Source: Doryteuthis pealeii (lineage: Eukaryota > Mollusca > Cephalopoda > Myopsida > Loliginidae). From it: a stretch of 64,000 nucleotides of DNA. Position numbers and translations under genes: made by a program. Shown one piece after another: positions 45,822-57,300 of the stretch (position 1 is its first letter; every line of letters starts with the position of its first letter). The notes under the pieces were generated by a model. The model was not told where the DNA came from. It did no database searches and worked only from the letters and a program-made list of their open reading frames with translations. The stretch spans positions 74,060,131 to 74,124,130 of the forward strand of contig CM042150.1 in NCBI GenBank assembly GCA_023376005.1, written 5' to 3'.

Positions 45822-46204
45822 AAAGTTATATTACCATACATATATCTATATATAACATTGATTATATTTATTTGAAACATGATTTATAATTGCCCCTTAA
45901 GAAACAAGGAAGCTGGCTATTGATGTAACCGTTGAGCTAAGTTTTTGTCTTTTAAGGAACAGATGAAATTTTGTTTCATCCTGTGACAACAAATTAAGTA
46001 GGCTTATTGCCATCATTTGTTTGTTTTTTTACATTAGAGACAGAAAAGGTGCATTGTTGTGTTTAAGATTCTTATTTCATAGAAATGAATGATTTTCTTT
46101 AAGTTGCATTACAGGAAAGAGATTGAAATCTTCATCTTTGAAAAATGTAGCTCAAATATACTTGAACAATTAGGATGGACAGATTTTGAGTGACAGGCTA
46201 GACT

Positions 46205-46660
46205 TGTAAGAAAGAAAAAAAGAAATAGGAGAAAAGAAATAAAAGGAATAAAAAGGAAAGAAAGAAATTGAGAAAAGAAGCAAAGGGAATTAAAAAAAGA
46301 AAGAAAAAATTAGAGAAAAGAGAGAAAGTAATGGTGGATTGGAAACAAAGGCAATAAAAAGAAAGAAAGAAATTAGGGAAAGAAAAGGAAAAAGAGAAAG
46401 AAATTAGGGGAAGAAAGAAAAGAAAAGAAAGAAAGAAATTGTGGAATGAAAACAAAGAAATAAGAAAAAAGAAATAAAGAGAATAAGAAAGTAAGATAAT
46501 TTAACAAAGAAGCAATGAAAATTGAAAAGTTATGAATGAAAAAGGATAATCAATCAAATGAAAAAGAAAAAGAAAGGAAGAAGGAAAATTGAGAAAAAGG
46601 AGAATGAAATAATGAAATAGCATTCAAAAAGGAAACAAAATGGAAGACCTTCAAAGTGAA
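46205..46660 (+). repeat. Purine-rich GAAA/AAAG low-complexity tract
   Basis: About 450 bp almost lacking pyrimidines on the plus strand, built from irregular GAAAGAAA, GGAAAGAAAT and GAGAAAAG units. The Phe/Ser/Leu-rich minus-strand frame (46455-46198) is a by-product of the repeat. Confidence 0.9.
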
Positions 46661-47309
46661 TTGAACATTTCACTGTCTGTTTTTTTTTGTTGCTTTTAAC
46701 AACTGGGTTATCACAGAAAAAGCCTGAAAAGAAAATCCATGATGGAGAATATTACTGGATTATTATGAATTGGAATATGGTTTTGGATGATTGAAAAGAA
46801 AAGGTTTGGATCCATGAATTATCAAAAAATAAGTAAAGGTGAAAGGAAAATGGCCTTGTTGAAAGAAACTTCTTGCTGGAATGCCATCAGGCTGTTCCCT
46901 GATCAAAAGATAGAAAGACTTGCTCATCCCATTGGCACCTCTTACTTCTTCAACTGACAAATTTAAGTTTTTACTTTTTCATTCTTTCTTATTTCATACT
47001 TGTAGAAAGTTAATAGAATATCTTTTTTGGATTTGATTACATCAAGCCAAGAATCAATGGCAATGTCTCTTTTAAAAGAATAGAATAGAGAAAAAGAAAT
47101 TGATATTTAAAACTACCAATCCCATATCTACATCATCTTGAGGTGTGAAGATTCTGTGTTCAAAGAATAAAAGGTGAAAATAAAAAATCGTTACTTGGTT
47201 TTGATCTATTTACCTGTGATAAATGATTGGATTTTATTGTTACTAGAAATAATAGATTATTAATTAAGGAGACATTTCCTTTATTGCACTTTTTATCTTA
47301 TAGGTGAAA

Positions 47310-47580
47310 GAACAAAAAAAAACAGTGAAAGAGATATAGAAAAAAAAACAGAAAGAAAGCAGAAAGAATGAAAAGAAATATGAATAAATAGACTAAGAAA
47401 ATAATGATAATGGAACAGAAGGGGAAGGAATGAAAATATTAAAAAAAAAAACTGAAACAGAAATGTGAAAATATGAGTAACAAAAGAGAAAAAGAATGAA
47501 ATGAGGGTGAATGAAAATTATAAAAAATAAAATGAAAAGATAGGGAAAGAGTGAAAATGGAAAAAAATGATAACAAAGAA
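47310..47580 (+). repeat. Purine-rich tract, second block
   Basis: Another plus-strand purine-rich stretch (AAAGAAAG, GGAAAAAAATG types). It leads straight into the 5S-like relic at 47581. Confidence 0.8.
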
Positions 47581-47660
47581 GTTAAGCTGTGATAAACCTG
47601 TTCAGTAATTAGATGGGTGATTGCTTAGGTACAAACTCTAAGGTCTTTGTGTCAGACAAA
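47581..47660 (+). pseudogene. 5S rRNA-derived relic (3' half)
   Basis: Contains GTTAAGCTGTGATAAACCTG followed by TTCAGTAATTAGATGGGTGA and TTGCTTAGGTAC. This aligns by eye with the second half of animal 5S rRNA (GUUAAGC...GAGCCUGGU.AGUACUUGGAUGGGUGACCGCCUGGGAA). The 5' half is not recognisable. Several conserved bases are changed, so it is not a working gene. It may be a retropseudogene or the remnant of a 5S-derived SINE. The run GATGGGTGA is the most conserved piece. Confidence 0.65.
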
Positions 47661-48056
47661 GCAAAGCTTATTAAATAACAACAAGAGGAAACAAATAATG
47701 TGAAATATGACAAAGAAATTTTACATTTAATGTGTAGTTCTTATTTTACTTATAAGCAAAATAATCACATTTACTTGAATTAATCATGATGAACACAATC
47801 ATGTAGTTTACAGATTTGATAAAAAAAAAGAAAAAAATGAATGTAACTAAATGCAAAATATCATATATAAGATGATATAATAAGTATGCACAGAAATCAA
47901 TAAATTCACATACAATCCAGTGTAATAAATACATATCCAAGACAACATAATAAATGCGTAGAAAAGGAGATTATAAGAAAGAAATCTAAGACAGAAATAC
48001 AAGAGACAAAAGACAAAAAGCAATGTGATGCTTTAATTTTTTTAAATTTAGAATTT

Positions 48057-48645
48057 TGGCCCTGTTGGTGGGGCGTTAGAATGCACCGACTGCACCTCTG
48101 CAGAGGGGTAAGACTCCCCCAATGGGGCCACCTGTTGGCCGTGGGTCGTGACCTGTGATGCTTAAGGATAGAGCCCAGGTGGATGAGCAGTTCATGACAT
48201 GCAATACTCCACTTTGGCCCTATCTTGGGCTAGATGGGCAGTCGGAAAGGCCCCTTCTGATCAATCGGCTGGTCACGTCAAGCCCTAGCACCTATATAAT
48301 TTTCCCAACCCTATTGCCCTTATGGCAAGCCCCAACCCCTTTTTATCATATGGGTGCTAGAAGGCGGTGGCTGCGGGTCTACATGTCCTGGGAATGACGT
48401 TAAACTCTATCTGATGGTGAGGTTCGGGGAATGTGGAGCACCCCTTCATCACCATTGCTCCCTGGTCCACTCTGACCCGGAGTGGTTGTACCTGTTAGGG
48501 TCCCATCTATGGGTTAAATAGAAAAATGTATTTATAAAAAAATTGTATTATCCATTAAGAATTGATTTATTTCAAAACTTTATCGGCATTAAATGACCCA
48601 CTGAGGTTGATATGCCGTAAAACAAAACAAAACAAACAAACAAAC
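48057..48645 (+). mobile_element. Non-autonomous retroposon D, copy D2
   Basis: Matches D1 throughout: CCTGTTGGTGGGGCGTTAGA, GCACCTCTGCAGAGGGGTAA, CATATGGGTGCTAGAAGG, CTGGTCCACTCTGACCCGGA, and the LINE-C-like end GGCATTAAATGACCCACTGA with TTGATATGCCGTAAAAC and (ACAAA)n. It lacks a short TCCAGTTCTGGAGGT piece present in D1. The 80-codon frame here has no known motif. Confidence 0.8.
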
Positions 48646-48764
48646 AAATTTAGAATTTAAAACTTTAAATAAATATGTGATTATAGCTGAGCAACTTTAA
48701 ATTGATGATGTCTAAATATTTAGATAGCAACAGTCTTGACAAATCAATATCAATTCTCAGTAAT

Positions 48765-49070
48765 TTTTGATCAGCAGTCTCATTACTTTTTGATCAGAAG
48801 GTTTTGGCAAAATACAGGATAGTGCAATTGTAGCACCCTCCATAGTCAACAAACCTAGCTTGGTATGACTTTTTCATATTTCCTAAATTGAAAATTCATC
48901 ATATAAAAAGTAGAGTGTTAGAGGTGCCTCAACCAATGGAAAACTCTCTGGAATAAGTGTGTTGAATACCTATGGGTATAATTGAATGAAAATAAACGTT
49001 TTATCATGGTTCATTTCTGTTATGGTAAATACAGGTTCAGCCTTGGTACTTTAAAAATACTACATACACA
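48765..49070 (+). mobile_element. Mariner-type transposase C-terminal relic M3
   Basis: One frame reads HPP, stop, STNLAWYDFFIFPKLKIH, the counterpart of M2 at 27719. The preceding ACTTTTTGATCAGAAGG and TTTTGGCAAAATACAGGATA also align with M2. A 3' deletion removes the middle of the M2-type sequence, and the end resembles M2's TGGTTCATTTCTGT. Confidence 0.75.
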
Positions 49071-49499
49071 TAATAATAAACCTATATAATACAATAAATA
49101 TACATAGCTATGATGAGAAAGGTGCATAAGTCACTAAAAACTCAGATTCTGTTTGAAAGATATATTTGTTGTCTCATTTCTGAGTATTCAAGATATCTTG
49201 AAATAAACCTTTTGAAAGAGGTGTTAAAGGTGACAGAAAAAAGTAGCAAAGAGATAATATAAAGTTCAATGTATGATAATAGACTTTCACATCAGTGAGA
49301 TAAAATCAAAAACTTTTGTAAACAAAGAACTTAAATTTTTGTCAGAAATCTTTGATGTTACTGTCCAAATCCTATAAGAATTTTTTATATGCTAAAATTG
49401 GCTGAGGATAATTCTTTTATATTTCACAGAAACTTATCAAACTTGAAATGTGATAAGCTCTGTGAACATAATAAATATTCTGACAGTTAATTACAGTAT

Positions 49500-49710
49500 C
49501 TTGCCATAGAGGGAGCTAAAGTTTAAAGAAGAAAATGTAGAAAGAATAAGACAAAGGTAGAAGTAATAGAAAACCTGAAAAGGAAGGAGAAAGAAAACAA
49601 GTTATACAGTTTAAAGAAGATGAAAAAATAGAAAAAAATGGAAATCTTAATAAAATGAGATTGATTTGTTAGTATAAGAGAAGAAAGTAAAGCATAAAAA
49701 AGGTAAAAAT
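49500..49710 (+). repeat. Purine-rich block sharing a core with 52310-52440
   Basis: Plus-strand purine-rich. AAGGAAGGAGAAAGAAAAC followed by AAGTTATACAGTTTA has a close counterpart at 52358-52391 (AAGGAAGGAGAGTAAAAAT, AAGTTACACAGTTAA). This suggests a dispersed repeat rather than simple microsatellite growth. Confidence 0.6.
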
Positions 49711-50169
49711 GATAGTAATAGAATTTCTTTTCACTATCTATTTCTATAAAGTCTCTATTATTTTAACATATCAAAAATGTACATAAATCAACCCTTGGAA
49801 AATATGACAATTTTTGCCAACAGGTACATAGTCTACTTGACATACCAAACCAAGGTATAATTTGAAGTGCATCAATAAAAATTAAGGTATCAAATGAACT
49901 ATATTGAATACTTCTTTAATTTTCATAGCAAAAATGAACCTCTGTAAATTGTATTTTTGGATAAAAATCCAATTTAATGACAAAATATTTCCTTAAAATA
50001 TTTTTACACATTCAGAAAAACATCCCTAAGTATTGCAATATTTTAATGCACTTTTTTATTAAATATATTGGTACATCACTATGTTGCAAAATTAGTGAAT
50101 ATATTATTAATTAGTCAATTATTTAGTCAACATTTTACTCTGTCATTTAGAAAAAAACTGATGAATTAG

Positions 50170-50740
50170 CATAGGCTGTACCATGATACTCTCCACATGC
50201 TACAGAGCAATCAAGACCATGCTCTTTGCATGTACTATGTGTTATAGTCCATTTTGTAGTATCATTGGATTAACATTAGCAGACTTTCTGGTGCTGTTAG
50301 CATGTCCATCATTTGTGCTATCACCTACCAACACCATTTGAGTGGCTGTAGAAAATCATTACCTAATCATACTTGTACTTGGTAGCATACATGGACAGAA
50401 TGTAATTTTGCAGCAGCAGAAGCAAATGTTGGAGGCAGGACATTCAAGTCCACTATAATGGTGTTTTTTGCAATCTTTTGAGAAAACTGACTGGAGCACA
50501 ATTTGTTCTCTCCTGGTGTTTCTCCATATACAACAACTAGAGCATCTTGACCAGAAGCCATCTTAGGGGAGTTAGTGTTTCTCATTTCACACATTATATT
50601 TCTGATAGACTATCAGAGAAAAATTCTAAAGCTTTCTTGAAAGCATTTTCATTAGTGTTTGGATAATTGGTGCATCGATATAATGCTTTTATGTCATTTC
50701 TCATAATTTTAGCTTCAGTTTCCACAATACATTTGTTGAT
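50170..50740 (-). pseudogene. Decayed repeat gene with Cys-rich tail
   Basis: The minus strand reads SPKMASGQDALVVVYGETPG, ENKLCSSQFSQKIAKNTIIV, LPPTFASAAAKLHSVHVCYQ, VQV, stop, LGNDFLQPLKWCW, and after shifts CSTCKEHGLDCSVACGEYHG. The layout MASGQ.AL...YG, LPPTS.AA..HS.RVY.QVQ.W.G..L.P..WGW and C.C...GL.C...CG.C.G..C matches a dispersed uncharacterised protein type seen in many invertebrate genomes (recalled, not searched), probably part of a mobile element. Upstream, TEAKIMRNDIKALYRCTNYP may belong to it. Stops and shifts make it a relic. Confidence 0.55.
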
Positions 50741-51179
50741 GTTTACGATCACAACCTACAATCAAGTGTGGATACATTGACCAGTTCCTTTCATTTATCT
50801 GCTTTTATGTAGTTAAGGTTAAACCACCATTTTCTACAGATCTTATGAATACGTTTCTCTGCACTGGTATGAACACTACTTTCACATTCTTTATTTGCTT
50901 TGTTAATCATTCCCTTTCTTAGTTATAGTTCTACTATCACCATTCATATCATCACCAGACATGTTAAATGTCTCTTGTACTTGCATCAGACATTATTCAA
51001 TTTGGAAGACAAAAAAAATTAACTGCCAAAAACCTTCTGCAAATTCTAAAGCATATTGTGTTAGACTACAAATTTATTTGGGAACCATTCTACACTTAAT
51101 ACCTTTTGTAGTATTTTTTGAGTCCCATAATTTTCAGTCATTTGTTGAAATCACTCACAGATTAAGTAAATTCTAAATT

Positions 51180-53120
51180 ATCTATGACAAATAATATGCA
51201 TTTGTAAAAATATTGAATCCATAATTAGAATTAAAAAAGAAAGGGATTCCAATAAAATTGGTATTGCTAGAAAACACCTACTCTGAATTTTCTAATGATA
51301 TCATGACCAACTATTCAGTGTCCAAAATAAGTAAACTATTTCAGCTTTGGGACATTGAATTTAAAAAAATTGAATCGTGTATAAATTCAATTTTGTTGTT
51401 GAGTTGAAAGAAAGTCAAAACAAGGATGGGTGTTTGACTTTTTCATCTTTCTTTGCCTAGGATTTTTAGCTATAATTATTAAAATGATAAATTAAATTCA
51501 ATAAGTTTTATTTAAATGTTTTTAAAATTTCTGATAAATTAGTCTTATAAATAGACCACAGACTAACAGATGATGAATAAGTTAAAAAAAAAGTATGTAA
51601 ATATTTTGGTGGAGGTGGACCATTGCAACCACCAACGCTAAAATTTTTATAAGGTTTCTTAGAATATAAAATTTCTCTCCTGAAAGGTTGACATACTGCA
51701 TATCAAAAATTGTAAAATTTTCTTATTTGCCATTGGTTGATTTATGTAGACATTTAATATGTTTAAATAGAGACCTTATGGGAATAAATGGTGAAAAAAA
51801 AACAATTTGTGAAAATTTGTTTCAGCTTTTTTGCTGATTCTACTGGCCTAAAAACCTTATAAAGAAAAGGATCAGAGATAAAAAAGGGAGGAAAGTAAAA
51901 AAAATGAATAAAGAGAACAAGTTAAAAAAAAAAGAAGAAATTGCAAAGGATGAATTATAGAAAGGAAAAAGAAGTAAAAATTAAGAAAACCATCAATTAA
52001 AGAAAAAGAAATGATGGAACAAAGGAACTCATTAGAAGAAGAAAAAAATAGAATAACAGGAAAACTAAAAACTAAAAACAAGAAATAAATAAGAAAGATA
52101 AAAGATGAACCTTAGATATTGTTAAGATTATGAATACCTCAGTTAAACCAATTCCCAAAACTGAAGTTGGGAGAATATAAACTCTCTGCTGTTTCTCAAG
52201 AGAAGATATGATATAAACAAGCTTAAAAAGAAGTAATAATCGACACTTCAATTTTTCTGCTATGTCAGTCAGTAAGTCTATAAAGATATTCAGCTCTCAC
52301 ATTTTGCAAATAGTTAAAGAAAAGATATAAGTAATGAAAATATTGAAAAGAGGAAGAAAGGAAGGAGAGTAAAAATAAGTTACACAGTTAATAAGAATAA
52401 GGAATAAATGAATTTCTTAAAAATGAGAAAGAAATATAGTAATAGGGATGAGAAGACATGGGAAAAAAACATGTAAGAAAAAGAGAAGTGAACATTTTTT
52501 ATTCATAAGAAAAACTAGTTTTTCATTGGTAAATTATGAACATGCATATTGCAAGTGGCTACGATTGACACTAGACAAAAACTACGGCTTTAACCAAAGT
52601 AAATATTTGGAAGAATATCAAGAAATTGGAATTTTGCCAGCAACTTTTTTTTCTTTTTTCTTTTTCTTGCATTTTCATTTGTTTGTTTGTTTTTCAGTTG
52701 ATCTCTGTTTCCTAATTTTCTTCAGAAAACTCTTGTACTGGCATTTCTCCATGGTTCTCAAAGTTTCCACAAGAAAATTTCATGAGTTCACATTTCACTT
52801 CTGGTGTTATTTGATAAAGCTCAAATACACTAAATGTAGTTAAACTTGCTTCCATAGTTGTACATTTTTACTGTTATTTTTTTTATTTTTGCAAGATATT
52901 AGAACTGAATATTTTCTTTGCAGCCTGGTTTACGTAGCACAAAAATGGCAGTTTAATATTTTTTGATCTTTTACATCATTAGTTGAGGAATATTCACATA
53001 TGCAAAACACTATGGATATTGTAGGAATCATTTGTCTGATTTAAAAATATCTGACTCATATCAAAATTAACCATTTACAGATTTATAACTAAGTCTAGTT
53101 AAAATAAATGCATAAAATTA
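51180..53120. other. AT-rich non-coding stretch with purine-rich blocks
   Basis: Purine-rich blocks at 51865-52110 and 52310-52470 on the plus strand. The 131-codon frame at 52448-52843 has a basic start and a Phe-rich low-complexity middle, without recognisable motif. It is regarded as chance. No other element was recognised. Confidence 0.5.
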
Positions 53121-53127
53121 ATTTATG

Positions 53128-53295
53128 AGGGAGAATCAAAAATTATTTGCACTTGTTTTATGGAAGCCAAGCTCATCATGGATGATTTGATAGACAGAAC
53201 CATGACTAATCTGCAGAGAACAAGCTACCTCATTGATGATAAGTTCCTGGTTCGCCATTACCATCTCTTGAGCTTGTTAAATCTTAGTATAAAAC
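53128..53295 (-). mobile_element. Mariner-type transposase N-terminal relic M5
   Basis: The minus strand reads AQEMVMANQELIINEVACSL, QISHGSVYQIIHDELGFHKT. This is the second helix-turn-helix of mariner transposases (IDEIA....ISHGS.Y.IIH..LG..K). It stops right at TGCAAATAATTTTTGATTCT followed by CCCTCATAAA, which resembles a mariner terminal repeat next to a TA. Confidence 0.7.
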
Positions 53296-53984
53296 TTTTA
53301 TTAATATGGTGAATATCTTTTGTTGTACTGTATCAACAAAACATAGAAGAATTAAGTAAATGCAACTAAAAGACAATGTTAAACGGTTTAAAGTATAATT
53401 GGCAAATTAGAAGATATTGATACCAGAAAAAATTTAGTTGCTACAACAATACACTTGAGTTACTTTTTTCATTTTGTCGTGATGGTAATCTTGTAAACCA
53501 AGAAAACATCTTGAGTGCAAAAGACAGTGGGAAATACAACTGAGGAGGTGGGTGCATGACAGATTTGAGGTGGGGGTCCCGGTAACAAAAACAGTGTATC
53601 TTTTTGTTTTTGATAAAAAACAAAAGGTCAAAATTAATCTGGGTTCCTGACTCCAAGTGGCTGGTGATTCATCAACGCCTGACTTTGATCTACTCACTGA
53701 CTTGTAATGGTAAAAGGCTCAGGACAGATTAGCCGGCAATTGATAGTTCAAGTAGGCAGACACATGAGAGGATGAGAGACCCTCCCCCCTAAAAAAGAAG
53801 GAGAATCGCCCAAAAGTCAATTTGAATGCTTATTGTAATGCTGGAAACAAATTAGTTTTAATTAATTTAGATAACTTATTATATTAAATCAAGTCCTTTA
53901 TCAAGTCAGTGAATGTATTGAGTACGTGGAAAAATTCCCAACAATTCCTTTTACAAGTTTTCACTGGAAACTTTTGCATTCACC

Positions 53985-54480
53985 TAATATAAAAGTATTT
54001 AGTGTAATGGTTATAGTGATAGGAAATGGAATTGGTGACCTGAGTTCAAATCCTGGAAGAGGCTTGTTGCATTTTCACTTTGCACTAATACTCGGTTCTC
54101 CTCACAGATTTGGGTAAATAGTAGTCTTGGTTAAGCAACCAGTCTTGGAAAAGGAAAATTCTGAATTTAAACCTGTTAAATTCTGCTTAAGAAATTGACC
54201 ATGTGTTGGATCCCGCTCATGCTGAGGGGTTGGTAAATTATATATACATATGTATATTTATACATATATATATATATATATATATATATTATGACCTTCC
54301 TTGATTTGTCCTTCAATGTTAGAGATGTTCAAGTTTTCAACTTCCTAATGTCAAATAGTCTATACTAACAGCTAATATAATTATGAACCTATACCCTTTA
54401 CATTACACTGGTATCAGTGGTTGTTCTTTGAGCCCAAATATAGGCTAGTATTTTGAATGCAGATTTTCAAGGCTGAATTC
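53985..54480 (+). mobile_element. SINE-2 composite, copy 2
   Basis: SINE-2 (TTTAGTGTAATGGTTATAGT, GACCTGAGTTCAAATCCTGG, ... GAGGGGTTGGTAAATTATAT) followed by a (TA)n tract (54253-54289) and the about 190-bp segment CCTTCCTTGATTTGTC ... CACTGGTATCAGTGG ... TGAGCCCAAATATAGG. This is the same three-part order as 24365-24820 in reverse. A second SINE-2 tail fragment (CTGACCTTGTGTCACATCCT) follows at 54478-54545. Confidence 0.8.
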
Positions 54481-54544
54481 AAACCAGCTGTAAAACTGAC
54501 CTTGTGTCACATCCTGTTGGTTGTTGAGGGTTTGGGTTAATACA

Positions 54545-56200
54545 TCTACCCAACTGGCCACCTGATATTACAGGAAGGCACCAAGTTATATAAACTTATC
54601 CATTTTGTTTTCATTAACTGTAAGGTCTATGAACTACATTCAGGATTGACTCAATAGTAGAGAATGTAATTGTAGGATATAAGGTTTAAGATACATTCAA
54701 ACTTAATATCAAGTCAGCAATAATAGTTTTACACAAAAATTCCTCTAAGTAATGAATATTTGCTGCTGGAGTAAAAGTTATGTGTTCTGATTTCCAATCC
54801 ATATTCTGAAGTATATGACATCTGGTCCCAGAAGATATCTTTCTTCTACCTATTCATATTATACTCTGCCTTATGAAGAACTTAGTAAAAGCAATGACAT
54901 ACAATGTTTGCGGTTTCCAGTACTTAAAAGTGGCACAAAAATGAAAACATTTTCATTGGACCTGAGGTCAGAGAATTGGTGTCTAATAGCAAGTTCTAAG
55001 GTAAACTGAATCTGCACAAACTGGTAGCATGGAATTTGATCCTGTTAGCTGTATATAATGTTCTTGGATCTCATACAACTGAAAGCTAAGTTGTTTTCAA
55101 AAACAACATGCTAACAGCTATCACCAAACAGATGCTGGACATCTCTTAAAATACCCTTTTGTATTCTCATCCCAGTTTTTTTTTCACCTCAGGGCATATC
55201 TGAGATGGAAACAAAGTACCAATGCTGGTTAAACCCAAATATGATGATTGACTAATGCTAGTTCCTAACATAGGAAAACAATTCACCACAAAATTACAAA
55301 AACCAGTGTCTCAACCTTTTTTTTTTATTTAAAGATATCAGAAATAAAGTGAGTATTTTATATATTCAATTATTTTTAATTGTCATCTAATTATTTCTTG
55401 AACATAAATATACTATTTATCAATATACTATTTAACTTGAACATAAATATGTACAGTTACCCTATTAATAGAATATTTATCTTGAAAATAAATGTGATAT
55501 GAGGATATTAATATATGTGCTTGGACAGTTCTGAGTACATATTTGGAATCTACAGACTATTTTTTGTTGTCTCTGACTAAAGATGTCTTTTCTAATAATA
55601 CTAGACAAGTTTCTTTCACACTAGTTCTCACTTAAAAAATGGCCAATTTCACATTTTATAAAGAGAACACTTTGAATTATTATAACTTACCAACACTTAG
55701 GTTAATACTTAACTAAAATAAAACACCATTTTAATCAACTAAACCTTGAAACAGCTGACAAGACATCTTGTGAGAAAATTCTTTGTTCTGAGTCTACTTA
55801 CTATAGGAGTGAACTGAACAGTAATTCAAGACAATGTTCAAATCATGATGAAGGCAGTAAAATTATCCTGGAGCAGCAAATGAGATATTTTGCTATCATG
55901 AAATCACTTTAAAATATCTTTGTCCAAATGAATGATAGTAGGTCTTTACCCCTGTTTGCTATGAGATATTTGATTATCCTTGTGCAGACCCCCTCACCAC
56001 CACAATGGAAACTTAAATCAGCAGTAGATAACTAAAAAAAACTGTGAAAAATCAATTCTTTTTTGCTTAAGACAATGCCATATTGAAGAATAACCATATA
56101 GGAAAAAAAAAAAAAAATGCCCAAATTTTGCATTTGGGTAATTCTATGTCAAATCTGTAACGAGAATGAAAGTAAACTCTGTGTTGAGGAGGGGGTCTGC
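54545..56200. other. AT-rich non-coding stretch
   Basis: No known element was recognised. A 64-codon frame at 54815-55009 (SGPRRYLSSTYSYYTLPYEE) runs into an AAGGTAAACT donor-like site near its end but shows no family motif. The exon idea is weak. Confidence 0.45.
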
Positions 56201-56207
56201 AATCAAG

Positions 56208-56822
56208 TCTGACACAAATGCTCACTAGTCTCTAGTCCGATGCAAATGTTCACTATTCTCTAGTCCGACCCAAACGTTCACTGGTCTCTAGTCTGATGCA
56301 AACGTTCACTGGTCTCTAGTCCAACACAAACGTTCACTAGTCTCTAGTCTGATGCAAACGTTCACTAGTCTCTAGTCTGACGCAAACGTTCACTAGTCTC
56401 TAGTCTGACACATAGGCTCACACTAGTCTCTAGTCCGATGCAAATGTTCACTATTCTCTAGTCCGACCCAAACGTTCACTGGTCTCTAGTCCGACCCAAA
56501 CGTTCACTGGTCTCTTCTAGTCCAACACAAACGTTCACTGGTCTCTAGTCCAACACAAACGTTCACTAGTCTCTAGTCTGACGCAAACGTTTACTAGTCT
56601 CTAGTCTGACGCAAACGTTCACTAGTCTCTAGTCTGACACATAGGCTCACACTAGTCTCTAGTCCGATGCAAATGTTCACTATTCTCTAGTCCGACCCAA
56701 ACGTTCACTGGTCTCTAGTCCGACCCAAACGTTCACTGGTCTCTAGTCCAACACAAACGTTCACTAGTCTCTAGTCTGATGCATAGGCTCACTAGTCCGA
56801 CGCAAATGATCACTGGTCTCTA
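56208..56822 (+). repeat. 28-bp minisatellite with higher-order structure
   Basis: About 22 tandem copies of a 28-bp unit such as TCTCTAGTCCGACCCAAACG + TTCACTGG. Variants (GATGC, GACGC, AACAC, GACCC after TCC/TCT) are arranged in a larger pattern. The block starting TCTGACACA recurs at 56208, 56404 and 56633, so the first larger unit is 196 bp (7 x 28) and the second 229 bp (eight units plus a 5-bp insertion). A unit of 28 is not a multiple of 3 and no frame stays open, so the array is non-coding. It is unusually rich in CpG for this window. Confidence 0.95.
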
Positions 56823-57300
56823 GTCTCTTCAGGTGTGTGCACCATTCTTCCAACTGCCAAAGTCTTCTGTATGTAACAATCTACGCACACCTCTCTTCTC
56901 GACAGCAATATCCGAATACAGTTTTTCCTTGCCACGGTGTGGGAGGGTAAGCCTTAAATATAACAGTACCTGTTTACATCCGGGCTACTCACACTCTGCT
57001 CTGCCTGTGTGGAATTTCTATATTCAACAGTATTTCAACTACGCATCACTCCTCATGACGAGGAGGTGGCGAGTTCAATTTCTGTGGTCACTTGCCACAC
57101 TCCTCCCCCTTGCACAGGCCAAACATATCTGGACGTGCTTTGTTCATGGAAGTAAGGAATCTGCTCGTCCACAAAATCATCCAGGCCATGTCACCCACCC
57201 ACTTCAATTTACAGGTGTGGATTATGTTAACGTTAGACAATCCCCCAAATTGGAGCTTCTAATTCCAAAAATTGGCAGAGTTATATCGAATTTTTAGCTG
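56823..57300 (+). CDS. Unrecognised 154-codon ORF in a GC-richer segment (doubtful)
   Basis: The longest ORF in the window (56833-57297, ATG to TAG) directly abuts the minisatellite. The translation begins MCAPFFQLPKSSVCNN and is rich in Ser, Leu, Pro and His. No domain, signal peptide or repeat was recognised, although one moderately hydrophobic stretch (FLWSLATLLPLAQA) exists. Base composition is more GC- and CpG-rich than surroundings, which lengthens chance ORFs. A donor-like GGTAAG occurs at 56946-56951. It could be part of an unknown element, a lineage-specific gene piece or chance. Confidence 0.25.

Noticed and set aside
46198..46455. 85-codon Phe/Ser-rich minus-strand ORF
   Set aside because: By-product of a GAAA-type purine-rich tract.
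52448..52843. 131-codon ORF
   Set aside because: Basic low-complexity start from a purine-rich tract and Phe-rich middle from a pyrimidine run. No domain seen.
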